Of a DNA stretch of 64,000 bases, positions 42,629 to 53,935 are shown piece by piece (within the stretch, counting starts at the first letter, position 1; every line of letters begins with the position of its first letter). A program made the translations under genes and the position numbers. The notes under the pieces are model-generated. The model did not search any database and had not been told where the DNA came from. It was given only the letters and a program-made list of their open reading frames with translations. Origin of the DNA: Tetranychus cinnabarinus (lineage: Eukaryota; Arthropoda; Arachnida; Trombidiformes; Tetranychidae); contig WHVY01000008.1 of NCBI GenBank assembly GCA_022266195.1, forward strand, positions 1,860,001 to 1,924,000, in the 5' to 3' direction.

Positions 42629-45030
42629 TTATTGAATGATTCCCTTTCTAGTAGCAAACTTGAATCCAATGAATCCACCAGCAAAGGCCATTAAGCAGAC
42701 TATTGTCCCCAATCCAATTGCTATCTTCAAATTATTTAATTCAGTTGGTGATTCAGGTGGTGATATTAATGCAGATGGCTGGGGATCAGTTTTACTTTTT
42801 CCTGAAATTTTCTTGTGATTTATGTAAATTGAACAAATTTTGTTGGTGCTTTTTGATTCTGCAAACAGTCCAGGTTGATTAACATTACTTGGTTTCAAGT
42901 TTGTCAATGAACAACTCGTCAATGAAACACTGCTATCGAAAATTTTATCATAGTCGATTGAAGCACAAAACTCGAGAGTAAAACAATTAACAGTTAGGAT
43001 CTGCATTGCATTCGGAAGCACAATGCTCTAATGAAAGAGGATCAAATTTTCTAACAATTGATTCTTTCATATTATCTTTCAATGCAAGTCCAACTTTATG
43101 TTCATAATCAAGTTCAGATTTTTCTGTAAAAAGTAAAAAGAATGAATAATTAGTAATTTCAACCAGATTTAAAACAATATTTAGTTAAAGTAAAGGTTTT
43201 TACTTGAATAATGGGAACATCCAGATTCTGCCAACTTCCAGTTTGTTACATTTATTTGATGAACTTTATCTATCTCAATGTGGTTAACGTGTAAGAAACA
43301 AACAGATTCAATTCTGGAAGTAATTTGAATAAAAAATATGATTAAAATATCAATTCAATAGCTTTCTGTATCCTTACGCATGGTTCATCTTCATTGATCA
43401 TTTAATTGTCTGTCATGATTGTGACCGATATGATTTTAAATTAACTATTATTAATATATTTATGGTTGCATTCAAGTTCATTAATCACAATCATCTGTTA
43501 AGTTTAGACTTACCGTTGATTATTATCATGGCAATAATCAAATGATTCACAATTGAAATCCTTTGATTGAACACATCTTTTAGCACAATCGCCAATTGGT
43601 ACATCAGCTATGGTCGAGACGGCATTCAGAACTAGACTTTTGCCAGGATACTCATGGAATAGATTCATAAATGACTCTAGATTTCAACAAACATTAAACA
43701 AAATTAATTCAAGAAACAAATTGATATGTTAACATATTTACTTTGATAGATGTTACATCCATCTGCATGACTTGTTTTGTCTTCGAGTGTGTCTTTCAAT
43801 GAACTCGATGTTTCTCCACTTAGAATACATTCCTTATTCTGATCGATACAATATGAAAGTGTATTACAATCATCATCGTTCAAACAAGCCTTAAAACAAT
43901 CTTGATGAATCCTTTCTCAATCTTGAATTGTGCTTCATTGAAATGGCGATCAGTGTTTATCATCGGAAAATCTTCAGCTCTTAAAGGTTTGGAACCACTT
44001 GTATGCAGTTCCTGGGAAATATCACCAATCTCTTCAGGTCCATTCACGATGGACAAATCTTCAGCTGGGATGCCAACACTGGCTAAACGAAAGACTGCTG
44101 AGACTTTATTCCGTATCTGTTGCAACACGTACGGTATTGTTGACAAATAATTTGCTCCAATCAGTGGTGTAGCATCAACCGTTGAAGATCTAAAGTAAAA
44201 TTGGCAATCATCGTTGCGTTCAGTTTCGACATCATCATGATTTTTTTCAGTAAAAATTAAACAATCATAGTCCGTACAATAACTAAAACTGAAACAATTT
44301 GGATTTGAATTGCACAGTTGTTCACAGTCCTCGACTTTAGATCTTTTAACAATATTTGAAGGATCTAAAATTTTGCTTTGATCAAAACGAGCATAAGCCT
44401 TAATGAAATGTACACGATCATAAAGCTTAACAGTAACATATGTATAGGTTAGATCACTGCATTGGAGATATCCATGGATAAGAAGCGAGGCCCCTTGGGG
44501 CCGAGAATTAACTTTTAATTGATGATCTAGATCATCAATCCTGTTGTTCCCAAATTAAGGAAATCTTTAAACATATCTGAATTAGCGACGATATCAGTTG
44601 GTTCGAACCAATCTTTGATTGATGCAATCTTCTCATCTTGGGTCAAGTCTAACCTTTCACATATATTTTCTCGAACAGCAATCTTTTCTTCTGTTGAATG
44701 ATAATAAAATCGATTCATTTTACCTTGAATGGTTGCTTCCAAGTCAATCCAGCCAACTTTATTTTTCCAATCATAATAATCATGGATTAAATTTTTTCGA
44801 GTTGGATTAATGACTTCAACAGAAGCATGATAACCAGTTTGTTTATCAATCAAACTGAGAACATTTGGAACCTTCAATTCACCAACTTTACCCCTTTCAG
44901 GGCATTTGAAGCCATCACAAAGAATTGAGTTTATTAGAAACGAATTAAAAAAGAAAAGTTGAGATCGACTGACATCTTCTTGACAAAGACTCATACACTC
45001 ATTCAATGAAAATCTTTTTTCGATCCACAC
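42629..45030 (-). pseudogene. Frameshifted PAN-like type I membrane protein gene
   Basis: On the minus strand, successive exon-like segments encode Cys-rich modules with the pattern C-x3-C ... C-x-S-x-x-Y-C: CMSLCQEDVS, CEQLCNSNPNCFSFSYC, CAKRCVQSKDFNCESFDYC, CNTLSYCIDQNKEC and CASECNADPNC. These resemble PAN/apple modules alternating with beta-rich domains. A transmembrane helix (LKIAIGLGTIVCLMAFAGGF) and a basic tail end the protein at 42629. Splice-like breaks lie near 43126, 43205, 43512 and 43740. Frame changes near 44545, 43905 and 42985 disrupt it, and no signal peptide is found; the 5' end stops where the segmental duplication begins (45090). It is therefore called a pseudogene, although assembly errors could mimic frameshifts. 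A second decayed fragment lies at 50863-51540. Confidence 0.6.
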
Positions 45031-45089
45031 GACAGTTTATCTCACGCTTTTCTTGATAAAATTACCATATGATTAGTAATCATTGATTA

Positions 45090-47197
45090 CCCCTTTTCAG
45101 GCTACACTGGTGTTGCGACTGATATTTCAACTTGTGATGAAGATAATAAAGATCAAGGTTTGATTAATTGTCACCCAAGTCTCTTCCATTATCTGAGTAA
45201 CATTTTATCAAACAAAAGCTGTGATAAGTTTTATATAAAAAATTACTCTTTTTGAAAGTCCATTTCATTTGGCCTTATCTATTACATTTGTTTTTTAATA
45301 TAAATAAACTTTGTATTCGAAGTGCCTTCCATTGCTTTCACCCAATTAAATCATTGAATCATCAATTTTCTGGAGCCTTGCATGAAAGTTACACCCAAAA
45401 TACACGCAAAGTTGGAATCTTACAATATCATGACTGTAATTGATTTAATTTTAGTTAGTTTTAATGAGAACGATAATATAAATGATTTGGTTTATTATCA
45501 CAGAAAAGTTACAATGAACAATGGCCATTTCTGAGAAACATCAATGTAACAGCACACAGGGAAGCTTGACCTTTGCTCTTTTATATCTACTTATCACAAA
45601 TTTTGCATCGATTAGAATGGTTAAAGGGTAAAATCGCAATTTAATTATTTCCTGATTCCTAGAATTGGAACCAGAATTTAAGTTCATTTTATTAGGGGAT
45701 TGTTTCTTCGACAATAACAAGATCGCATGATTTTTGCACAATAGGAGTAAAGTAGTGAATAGAAAAATATTAATCAAATTTTCATTGTTATTTCCTATCC
45801 AATTTAGTATCATATCAACAGATTCGGTATAAATATGCCTTTGAAAAATCATTCAACATCCAATTAAATAAGAAATTGATATTCCTCGAGTTTTACTTTT
45901 AATTTTTGTTTCAAAATGTTTCCAAAAATATTCTTATTGCTTTTACTCTCGTTGTCTAATGTTAAATTTTCAAGTCAAACGATCATTGAAAGCAAGTGTA
46001 ATGACAAATATGAACCAACTAGATACGACGTAATTAACTTTAAAGGAGATCTGGGGTTAACAGCCGTTTTCCAAATGGAATCGACAGATGCTTTTGAGCC
46101 AATACTAAGTGTGGAGCTGAGGCAGTACACTGACGAAAGTTCGGATTTCATTACTTTTGAAATCGAAGACGAGTTAATTTATTCAGCTTACGTGTTCAAA
46201 TATCAACATTTTGCTCATATTAAACCAACTTGCAGCTCTGGTTTTATGCGTTACGAAGAAGAATCTAATTGCATTATAAACCAAGACACATGTAAGTGTC
46301 TTATAAAGGTAAATACTCTGATCGAGAGTGAAAAAACCCCTGAAATACCATTAATAGACATGATTGCCCAGCCCAAAGTCACGAAAATTACGATTTCAAA
46401 TGCGCAAAGTCGTGATATTGTTAAAGATGCGACTGGTCTTCCGATATATCAATGGTCATATGCTCGATACTGTGAATACAACAAGAAAATATACGATATT
46501 GGTGGCAATATGATAACTTTGAAGAAAGAAAATGGTACATTTGAATTGTTCATCTACCGCCTTACCAAGAGCGAACTCGAGAACCCAAGACAATTAACCT
46601 TGATCAATTCAAAAAACCGTTCAATATCTATCTTTTGTGATGATGATAAAAATGACATTATTGCTTTTACTAAAACTGGATCCAAGGAAGAGTCAGTGTT
46701 GGACAAATATATATTTAGAAAGTACATGGATAGACTTCGATGTGGCATCTCTTTGTCACTCGAAATAGAAAGAGAACATTCATCATTTTCTTTCAATGAT
46801 GTACCATTGAAACTTATTTATAAGCATAAGGGTTCTGATAATATAATACAACAAGTAAAATTTGAGTCTGACTTCATTGATGTACAATCACCTGAAATTG
46901 AAACTACTTCAACAGGTTCTGTGGATGAACATGATGTTGTCGATGAAAACCAGGAAACTGACAAAGTTAATCCTTTAATAGGAGTTGCCTTGACTATTAT
47001 AACTTTAGTTAAATCTTATTTCGATCTTTGGTGATCAATAAACTAGATTTCAGTGTTTAAAATAATTAATTTACTCGAATCGCTTAAATTGGTTAGCAAT
47101 CCTCATGGTAAAGTTTCAGAGATTTATTGCTCTGTGTTTTGATATTGGATATTAAATGAAAAAAATTCGCAACAATTTTTGCAATTTCATTATTACA
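45090..47197. repeat. Segmental duplication, copy A2
   Basis: This is the counterpart of 39677-42275, in the same orientation. Its left edge interrupts the 5' part of the PAN-like pseudogene. It lacks about 560 bases present in A1 and has a 49-base insertion immediately before the TATA box of its gene. Confidence 0.85.
45916..47034 (+). CDS. Secreted or surface-anchored protein of unknown family, copy 2
   Basis: A single-exon gene of 372 residues, paralogous to the gene at 41012. Signal peptide, Cys positions, stalk and hydrophobic C-terminus are shared, and the last ~150 residues are almost identical. Differences concentrate in the first half (for example DVINFKGDLG against EGFADDGELV, and a 9-residue insert KVNTLIESE after the DTCKC motif). 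This is the pattern expected if the N-terminal half is the binding or antigen-like part under divergent selection, but that is an inference. TATA box at 45828-45835. Both copies have intact frames, so neither looks like a relic. Confidence 0.75.
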   Translation: MFPKIFLLLLLSLSNVKFSSQTIIESKCNDKYEPTRYDVINFKGDLGLTAVFQMESTDAFEPILSVELRQYTDESSDFITFEIEDELIYSAYVFKYQHFAHIKPTCSSGFMRYEEESNCIINQDTCKCLIKVNTLIESEKTPEIPLIDMIAQPKVTKITISNAQSRDIVKDATGLPIYQWSYARYCEYNKKIYDIGGNMITLKKENGTFELFIYRLTKSELENPRQLTLINSKNRSISIFCDDDKNDIIAFTKTGSKEESVLDKYIFRKYMDRLRCGISLSLEIEREHSSFSFNDVPLKLIYKHKGSDNIIQQVKFESDFIDVQSPEIETTSTGSVDEHDVVDENQETDKVNPLIGVALTIITLVKSYFDLW

Positions 47198-48135
47198 ATA
47201 ATTTTACTTTCGATGCAACCTTCATTCATCCGAAATTCTGGTCATCTTTCAAGTTGGCTCTTTATGTAAAGAACGATCATGTTTTTGGCTTTAAACCTTA
47301 AAAAGGGTGAAATCTCAGTTCTATTAAATTTACGATGCGATAACCAGAGTCTAATCAGATCTATCCTTTAACCTCAAACCTATTAAAACCTCAACTTAAT
47401 TTCGCTTTAATTTCACATAAGCTTACATGTAGAGCATGATAGAGCTACACAGACGATTAAATTAAGAAATGATCTGGTATCAAGAAGCACCAGAATGAAT
47501 GAGTTGAACCATTGAAGAAGGTTGATGAGGTCAGTATTAGCTCAGAAGGAGCATCAGAATCGATGAATTGAAGTTCATCGTAGACATAGGCTCTGTCGGA
47601 AACGGCAAATTTTTCGTCGTCTTCTCGTCGATTTTTTGTCTCATTAGCAACTAATCATCACGTCTCATCACGATGCTGGCAATCGAAAATCGTATTCTGC
47701 TTACTGCCACCATTACATTAAACTCCCATTGCAGGGAAGGAAATACTGAAAGCTGAAAAAATTTGCAATAAACAGTTACAGTAATTTTAGACGCATAATT
47801 AACCTTTAGAAGAAGGTACAATTAGTTACTGAGGTTTAGAGCTGATAGTGAGTTTTTTGGGTATCAGCTATTCTTATTCTTTAGCTATTAGGGTAAAAAG
47901 TTTATTATTTTAAGTCATTTATACGTGATCTTATTCTCATCTTGATTTTAATCTGTAAAGTACAAAGATGAGTCGACAATCATAGACAAAGTTGATCATC
48001 GCAATTTTCAGGTAAAACCAAGATAGTTTGTTTCAATAATGGTTTTGAATTTCATGATTAATAACTAACAAAGTTTTAAGATCAACGTGAACAAGAATTC
48101 ATCAAGAATCACTTTACATCAAGAATAGATCAACT
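47198..48135. other. Spacer after duplication A2
   Basis: No coding sequence is supported. There is a local pair of similar phrases (AGAAGCACCAGAATGAATGA near 47491, GGAGCATCAGAATCGATGAA near 47551) and a CG-richer stretch around 47590-47690. Neither is identifiable. Confidence 0.35.
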
Positions 48136-48551
48136 TAGATCATTGATTAATCTTTTCCATGAGTATCCTGGAAAAAGTTTCACAAAGGATCATTTCAAAG
48201 ATAAATTATTTTATATATGATTTGAATCAATCCCTAATTGATCAAGGCATTTAACCCAAATATCTTTGATTAATCTGATTTTCACACGTTTTCACGATAA
48301 ACATGCATCAGATTGAAGGTTACAATTGTTAGTTAATCACCTCTTTCAATCCTTTTGAAGTGCTCAGATAAAACTTACAATCTATCGTTACAGATTGCTA
48401 GGACAAAAATAATGGGAAAATTCATTGCAATGATGAATTACGACCAATTATATATTTAACAGGATTTTGAGTGCAAACACAAATCGATAATCACTTTGAA
48501 TGATTAATTTGAATAGAAATTATAAGTTGTAATTTCTTTATTAATCAGTCA
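48136..48551. repeat. Inverted duplication, left arm
   Basis: This arm is the inverted counterpart of 50515-50905 with scattered mismatches. The outer end contains part of the PAN-like gene (the HEYPGKS exon, CATGAGTATCCTGGAAAAAG at 48158). It shows that a piece of the PAN-like locus was copied here in opposite orientation. Confidence 0.8.
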
Positions 48552-48832
48552 ATTGCAATATTCACGATGATTGACATTGAAAAAATAGTGCTATAAATAA
48601 AGTTCAAGTTTGTATGAATTAATCATGAATATCTCATAGTGGAAGCAAGGCATAAAATTGAAATTGGGCTCAATTTATCTTTATTAGATAAACTAAGGAA
48701 ATTAAAATCACGATCTAGTGATCTTTTTATTTCGAAACTAAAATTTGTTTAGGTTCAATTCTCGAACCTTTTGCACCAAGCTTTATATGCAGTTTAACAT
48801 CAAAGGATCTCTTTAAAGATGCCAATTCAAGT

Positions 48833-49098
48833 TAGTACTTCAAAATCGGGGTTGACCGGAATCTTTAGTTGCTACTCTTGATATCATCAGTTTGATTACA
48901 GAAATAGTTTTACTCAGTGGATCGAAAGTTATTACCACATGCATCAGCCTTGTCATCGATGGGTTCATGTTAATGGCCATTATAAGCCAGCAAAGAAGTA
49001 TTGTTAACTTTGATCGAATCGTCGTCATAATTGAATTACGGAACAAAGTTAAGGAGCAAAAGGGCAATTCTAATCAACAATTTCAGCGTATATTGTAA
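48833..49098 (+). pseudogene. Broken paralogue of the small multi-TM gene
   Basis: The sequence from about 48860 reads DIISLITEIVLLSGSKVITT and then SLVIDGFMLMAIISQQRSIV, which aligns with the intact neighbour at 49348 (DVIRLINGILSSSGVGIG and SFLIDGIMLLAILRQWKVIL). The N-terminal helix is out of frame or lost, and the C-terminal half diverges and ends early at 49098. This makes it a decayed tandem copy. Confidence 0.55.
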
Positions 49099-49347
49099 TT
49101 TATAAAAAATAATTTTTGATTTCTAAGAAATTAATCTCGATAAGTCAAACACCGATTCAATCATTGCGGTGATAATGTTTGTTAAACTAAATATTGAAGT
49201 TTGTATAAAAAGCATTCATTTATTATTCTGTTACATGTATTATACTTTTCAAGTGATTTCTTACTTTCAACACGAGTTAAGCTGATTTATTTTGTATTGA
49301 TTTAACCCTTCAAACCAAACGCGAAAGTACAGAGTGCATGAAAGTAC

Positions 49348-49764
49348 ATGATTTCGTCCGAAGTTAGCTCTTCTTCAAAAAAGTGGTTAATACGAATCTT
49401 CGTTTTCCTCATAGTATTGGATGTCATCAGGTTGATCAACGGAATACTTTCATCCAGCGGAGTAGGAATTGGTTCTACTTTTGTCAGCTTCTTAATCGAT
49501 GGAATCATGTTGCTGGCCATTCTTAGACAGTGGAAAGTTATTCTTCAAATTGGTCGAATTGTTTACATAATTGATATCGTGCTCGGTTTAATTATAGAAG
49601 TGCTTGGAATCATTGAGATAGTTGGTGATAAATTGGAAAAGTCAGAGAAATACTCATTGATTTCAGGCGAGGTCGTTCTAGGTATTCAAATACTCTGCTA
49701 TTTTATTCTAGTCAAGCTTAAAGGGAATTATACCAATGAACTGAAGAGCATTTCAAATGCATAA
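49348..49764 (+). CDS. Small multi-pass membrane protein, unknown family
   Basis: A single-exon gene of 138 residues with four hydrophobic segments (about residues 14-34, 40-62, 66-93 and 107-122), consistent with a tetraspan layout with short loops and a polar N-terminus (MISSEVSSSSKKW). No Cys-Cys-Gly or other tetraspanin mark is present. No family is recognised. It lies between arms of an inverted duplication, next to its own broken copy. The start is the first ATG after an in-frame break. Function unknown; expression is not shown by any clear TATA box. Confidence 0.55.
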   Translation: MISSEVSSSSKKWLIRIFVFLIVLDVIRLINGILSSSGVGIGSTFVSFLIDGIMLLAILRQWKVILQIGRIVYIIDIVLGLIIEVLGIIEIVGDKLEKSEKYSLISGEVVLGIQILCYFILVKLKGNYTNELKSISNA

Positions 49765-50514
49765 GCTTTCATTTCTGGTATTTCATCGTGTAAGTCATGT
49801 CAACGAAACATTTACACATGCATATTGAACCAAACGTAAATCTATTTGGCTGTCAACATTGACAAATGAAATTATTTAAATTATTTTTCTGATGAAATTT
49901 CTGGTTTTTTCTTTATCGCGAATTTAAAATTAGTATGCTTCAAAAGGTACAATAAAGCTAAGACCAAACTATTCGCTTCATATCCACTGGTCGAGTTTAA
50001 TATGCGTTCACGACTTAAATTTAATCTGTTTGATAAACACAATAACTCAAGCTGTAAAATATTCATTCAGTTGTTCAATTTTACAATAGTGTCCAGTTTA
50101 AAAATGCACAGTGAGGTTTATATTGTGCAGGTTTTGAGGTGAAACATCACAGGTTGTGATAAAAATTTGTGGGTTTTGGTCTCGATATTATGTCATATAT
50201 GTATACAGCATTGGCAATTATGTATACATGTACATGTACCATAAAAGTTCCATTCGGTGCACCCTCCTGAGTGTTGGACTAAAAAAGGACAGAATTCGAT
50301 TTATACAGTTTTTCCGATATATTATTTTATGATGCAAAATACATTTGTTTCATTTTAAGAGAAGTTTTTTTCAGATTTGAGTTTTTCGAGATATTTTTCA
50401 AAATCGAGAAACAATAACTATAACACTAACATGATTAAATTCGGGAAAACTTAACTTCATTCATAACTCTATTTTTCAATGTTAATGGTCGTAAAGATTG
50501 CATTAAGTGATCAA
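49765..50514. other. Spacer inside the inverted duplication
   Basis: AT-rich, with a short alternating TATGTATAC / TGTACATGTAC run near 50195-50240. No gene is seen. Confidence 0.4.
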
Positions 50515-50905
50515 TTAAGAAATTACAACTTATAAATTTCTATTCAAATTAACCATTAACGATTTGTGTTTGCATTCAAAATCCTGATAAATACATAATT
50601 CAAATGAATTTTCCCATTACTTTTGTCCTAGCAATCTGTAACGATAAATTGTTAGTTTTATCTGAACACTTCATAAAGATTGAAAGAGGTGAAAAGATTA
50701 ACTAACAATCGCAAGCTTTAATCTGATGCATGTTCACCGTGAAAACGTGTGAAGCTCAGATCAATCAAAGATATTTGGCTTAAATGCCTTGATCAATTAG
50801 GGATTGATTCAAATCATATATAAAATAATTTATCTTTGAAATGATCCTTTGTGAAACTTTTTCCAGGATACTCATGGAAAAGATTAATCAATGATTCTAA
50901 ATCGA
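50515..50905. repeat. Inverted duplication, right arm
   Basis: The inverted counterpart of 48136-48551. Its distal end continues straight into the second PAN-like fragment, so this arm is in its original context and the left arm is the copied one. Confidence 0.8.
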
Positions 50906-51540
50906 AGTTGAGGAAAAAATTAATTCAAGAAACACAGATTAATATGTTAACATATTTGCTTTGATAGATGTTACATCCATCTGCATGACTTGTTTTGTCT
51001 TCGAGTGTCTCATTCAATGAACTCGATGTTTCTCCACTCAGAATACATTCTTTATTCTGGTCAATACAATATGAAAGTGAATTACAATCATCGTCATTGA
51101 AACAAGCCATTGAAACAATCTTGAATTGTGCTTCATTGAAATGGCGATCAGTTTTAATGATCGGAAAATCTTCAGCTCTTAAAGGTCTGGAATCTTATCT
51201 GCTCCAACACGTGTGACATGGTCGATAGATAATTTTTATCAACGAACTGACTAACCTTCTTCATAAATGTATATCTACTGTAAAATGTGCAGCCTGGTTT
51301 GTATGTTTTGGTGTAACTGAAATAGTCACTTGTAAAAATTGAACAATCATGATCGTCACAATAACTGAAATCATTATAGTCGGCATTCGCATTGCATATC
51401 TGTTTCAGTCCTTGACTTTAGATCTTTTTACAATATTTGAAGGATTTATAATTGTATATTCGGGAATCTATTCCTACTATCATAAGCTTCAATAAAATGT
51501 AAGCGATCATGAAGCTTAACAGTAACATAAATATTAGAAT
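50863..51540 (-). pseudogene. Second decayed copy of the PAN-like gene
   Basis: Minus-strand segments match 43640-44420: CFNDDDCNSLSYCIDQNKEC followed by ILSGETSSSLNETLEDKTSH, and a block containing NDFSYCDDHDCSIFTSDYF. Stops and shifts between the segments, and the absence of a start and of the transmembrane exon, show that it is not functional. In one place it is better preserved than the larger copy: the frame through HFNEAQFKIVSMACF is continuous here and broken there. Confidence 0.6.
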
Positions 51541-51954
51541 CAAATCCAAACCAAATTGTATGTATGAATTGAACCAATGCGAGTTATTGGAATGAATGAA
51601 GTCAAGTATTCTTCTGTCGATTCCTTAATTTCTTCCATATTGAATCCACTGATCCATGGATTTGAATAGATAAGTTGAAACCAAAACCATCAATCTCATT
51701 GCATCAGATGCATCAATCTCTCTGAGCATCTTGATTCCAGTTAGATTAGAGATGAGGATTTTAGTTGAATCGACGATGTAATTGTGATCAAGTAATAGAT
51801 TGGTAACATCCGAATTCTCGAAGGCTAAGTTGGTGAGATTGTTGTAGGAAAGATTAAGGGTTGTAACATTGGCTAGATCGAGAAAGCTTCCTGGTTCAAT
51901 CTTCTCAAGTCCATTGTAACTTAAATCAATAGCAACTTTATACATCTTGGACAT

Positions 51955-52248
51955 TGAAGCTCTTTCAATTGTTTTGATTCGATTATGTGACAAATCCAAT
52001 CGATCTAACCATTGAAGATCTTTAAATACTTCTTGGGTGAACTCGACTAGTTGGTTATAAGCCGGGTTCAAGTTTTTTAATCGAGTAGTTGAACTGAAAG
52101 CGTTTTTGGCAATAGTTGTTATGTTGTTGCCTTGTTCAACCTTTTTAACAACTTGCCACCGAAGATAATCCAACAAGCCACAATCACAGTTGACCAGGTT
52201 TCCATCAAGAAGAATCCGTGTTCCATGGCGAAGCATACGAACCAATGG
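51955..52248. repeat. 294 bp direct repeat inside LRR pseudogene, copy 1
   Basis: It encodes the end of an LRR and the LRRCT cap. It matches 53257-53550 in the same orientation with only about five differences, about 98% identity. Such high identity points to a recent copy or gene conversion. Confidence 0.9.
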
Positions 52249-53256
52249 TTTACTTGGTAAAACTGAGAATCTGTTGAAACTCATATTGAATACTTTAAGG
52301 GATCTCATTGATTCAATTTCAATCATATTGATAGATGAAAGCTTGTTTTCAGCAATGGACAAATATTCCAGTTTGGTTAAAATATTAACACCAAAAGTAA
52401 CATTTTCTAGTTTACGTAATTGATTGTGTGAAAGGTCAAGTTCTCGAAGCTCACATTGTCAGTCATATTTGATAACACGTTGGACTTGATTTCGTTGATT
52501 ATGTTTCCTCGGAGTATCAACCTTTCCACTCGCCATAATCCATCGTCAAAAATTGGTGTCAATGTTGGAATGTAATTGTAACTTAAATCAACATTCCTTA
52601 TTTTATATGGAATATAAGGAGATCGGGGAAAAGTCCTATCATTGACAAATGAAATTAGATTGTGGCTAGCATTTAGATTTTCCAATGATAATAAATCTTC
52701 CAGAATACCATGAGTCTTGTTTTCCAGTTTGTTCAATTTGTTGAATGACAAATCTAAAGTTCGCACTGAAACAAGAGTCTTAAATACTCCAGGCTCAAGT
52801 AATTTCAAATCATTGTTGCTCAGGTTAAGTTTAATTAGCTGAAGTAATCCTTCAAAGGCTCCATTATCAATTTGATTAATCTTGTTTGATTGCAGGTAAA
52901 GCTCAAATACAACAGGTAACGAACCAAACTGTTTCGCCTCGAGATGAGTAATATTGTTGTTACTCAGATCAAGATAAGACAGAGAAGTCAATTGTTGTAA
53001 AGCATCTCTTGGAACCGTTGACAAACTATTGTTATGAAGTGAAAGAGATCTTAATCCCAACAGACTAGCCAATGATCCAGGTTCCAATGATTTTATTTTG
53101 TTTGAATCAAGGTATAGTTCAAGCAAGGCATTCATGGTTGGAAATGTTCCCGAGTTTATTGTATCAATCTGGTTATGTTGAAGGTGAAGAGTATTCAGAG
53201 ATATCGGAATGGTGAACATTTTTTTGATCCTATTATGAGATGCATCAATCTCTCTC

Positions 53257-53550
53257 TGAAGCTCTTTCAATTGTTTTGATTCGATTATGTGACAAATCCA
53301 ATCGATCTAACCATTGAAGATCTTTAAACACTTCTTGGGTCAACTCGACTAGTTGGTTATAAGCCAGGTTCAAGTTTTTTAATCGAGTAGTTGAACTGAA
53401 AGCGTTTTTGGCAATAGTTGTTATGTTGTTGCCTTGTTCAACCTTTTTAACAACTTGCCACCGAAGATAATCCAACAAGCCACAATCACAGTTGACCAGG
53501 TTTCCATCAAGAAGAATCCGTGTTCCATGGCGAAGCATACGAACCAATGG
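53257..53550. repeat. 294 bp direct repeat inside LRR pseudogene, copy 2
   Basis: The near-identical partner of 51955-52248. Both of its ends coincide with reading-frame breaks, and it places an LRRCT cap in the middle of an LRR array. It is therefore probably the inserted copy. Confidence 0.85.
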
Positions 53551-53935
53551 CGTTTTTGAAGGCGTTTTTGGCAATAGTTGTTATATTGTTGCCTTGCAAG
53601 TTGATATCCTTCAAGAAACGAACTCCTTTCAATAGGTAGGAATCAATTTCCTTCAATTGATTGTGAGACAAATTGATTTCTCTCAGCTGAGCATTACGAC
53701 TGAGAAGAGATCGTCCTAGCTTGGCAATTTTGTTATGTGAACAGTTGAAGGAAACTAAATTGATTAAATCAGTCAAATCCGACTTTCCAAGCTCAGTCAC
53801 CTTATTATAAGAAACATCCAGTGATTTCAGTTTTTTGGTTTCTTTGAAGACATTTCGCTCCAGTTTAGTCGAAAGGTTATTGCTCAAATCCAGTGATTCC
53901 AGGTTAGTTAGTCCAGTGAAAGTTGATGCTGTCAA

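Larger units (their letters stand above)
51625..53935 (-). pseudogene. LRR (chaoptin/Toll-type) pseudogene with internal duplication
   Basis: On the minus strand, about 20 leucine-rich repeats of the LxxLxLSxNxIxxL type are encoded (for example LTSLSYLDLSNNNITHLEA, VRTLDLSFNKLNKLENKT), plus LRRCT-like caps (GNLVNCDCGLLDYLRWQ) seen twice. Extracellular LRR proteins of the chaoptin/Toll kind mediate adhesion or signalling. The reading frame changes at about 53550, 53260 and 52445, so one protein cannot be made. No signal peptide or transmembrane segment was found. A segment of 294 bases occurs twice (51955-52248 and 53257-53550). The frame breaks at 53550 and near 53257 coincide with its ends, so the duplication itself probably broke the gene. 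Confidence 0.75.
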
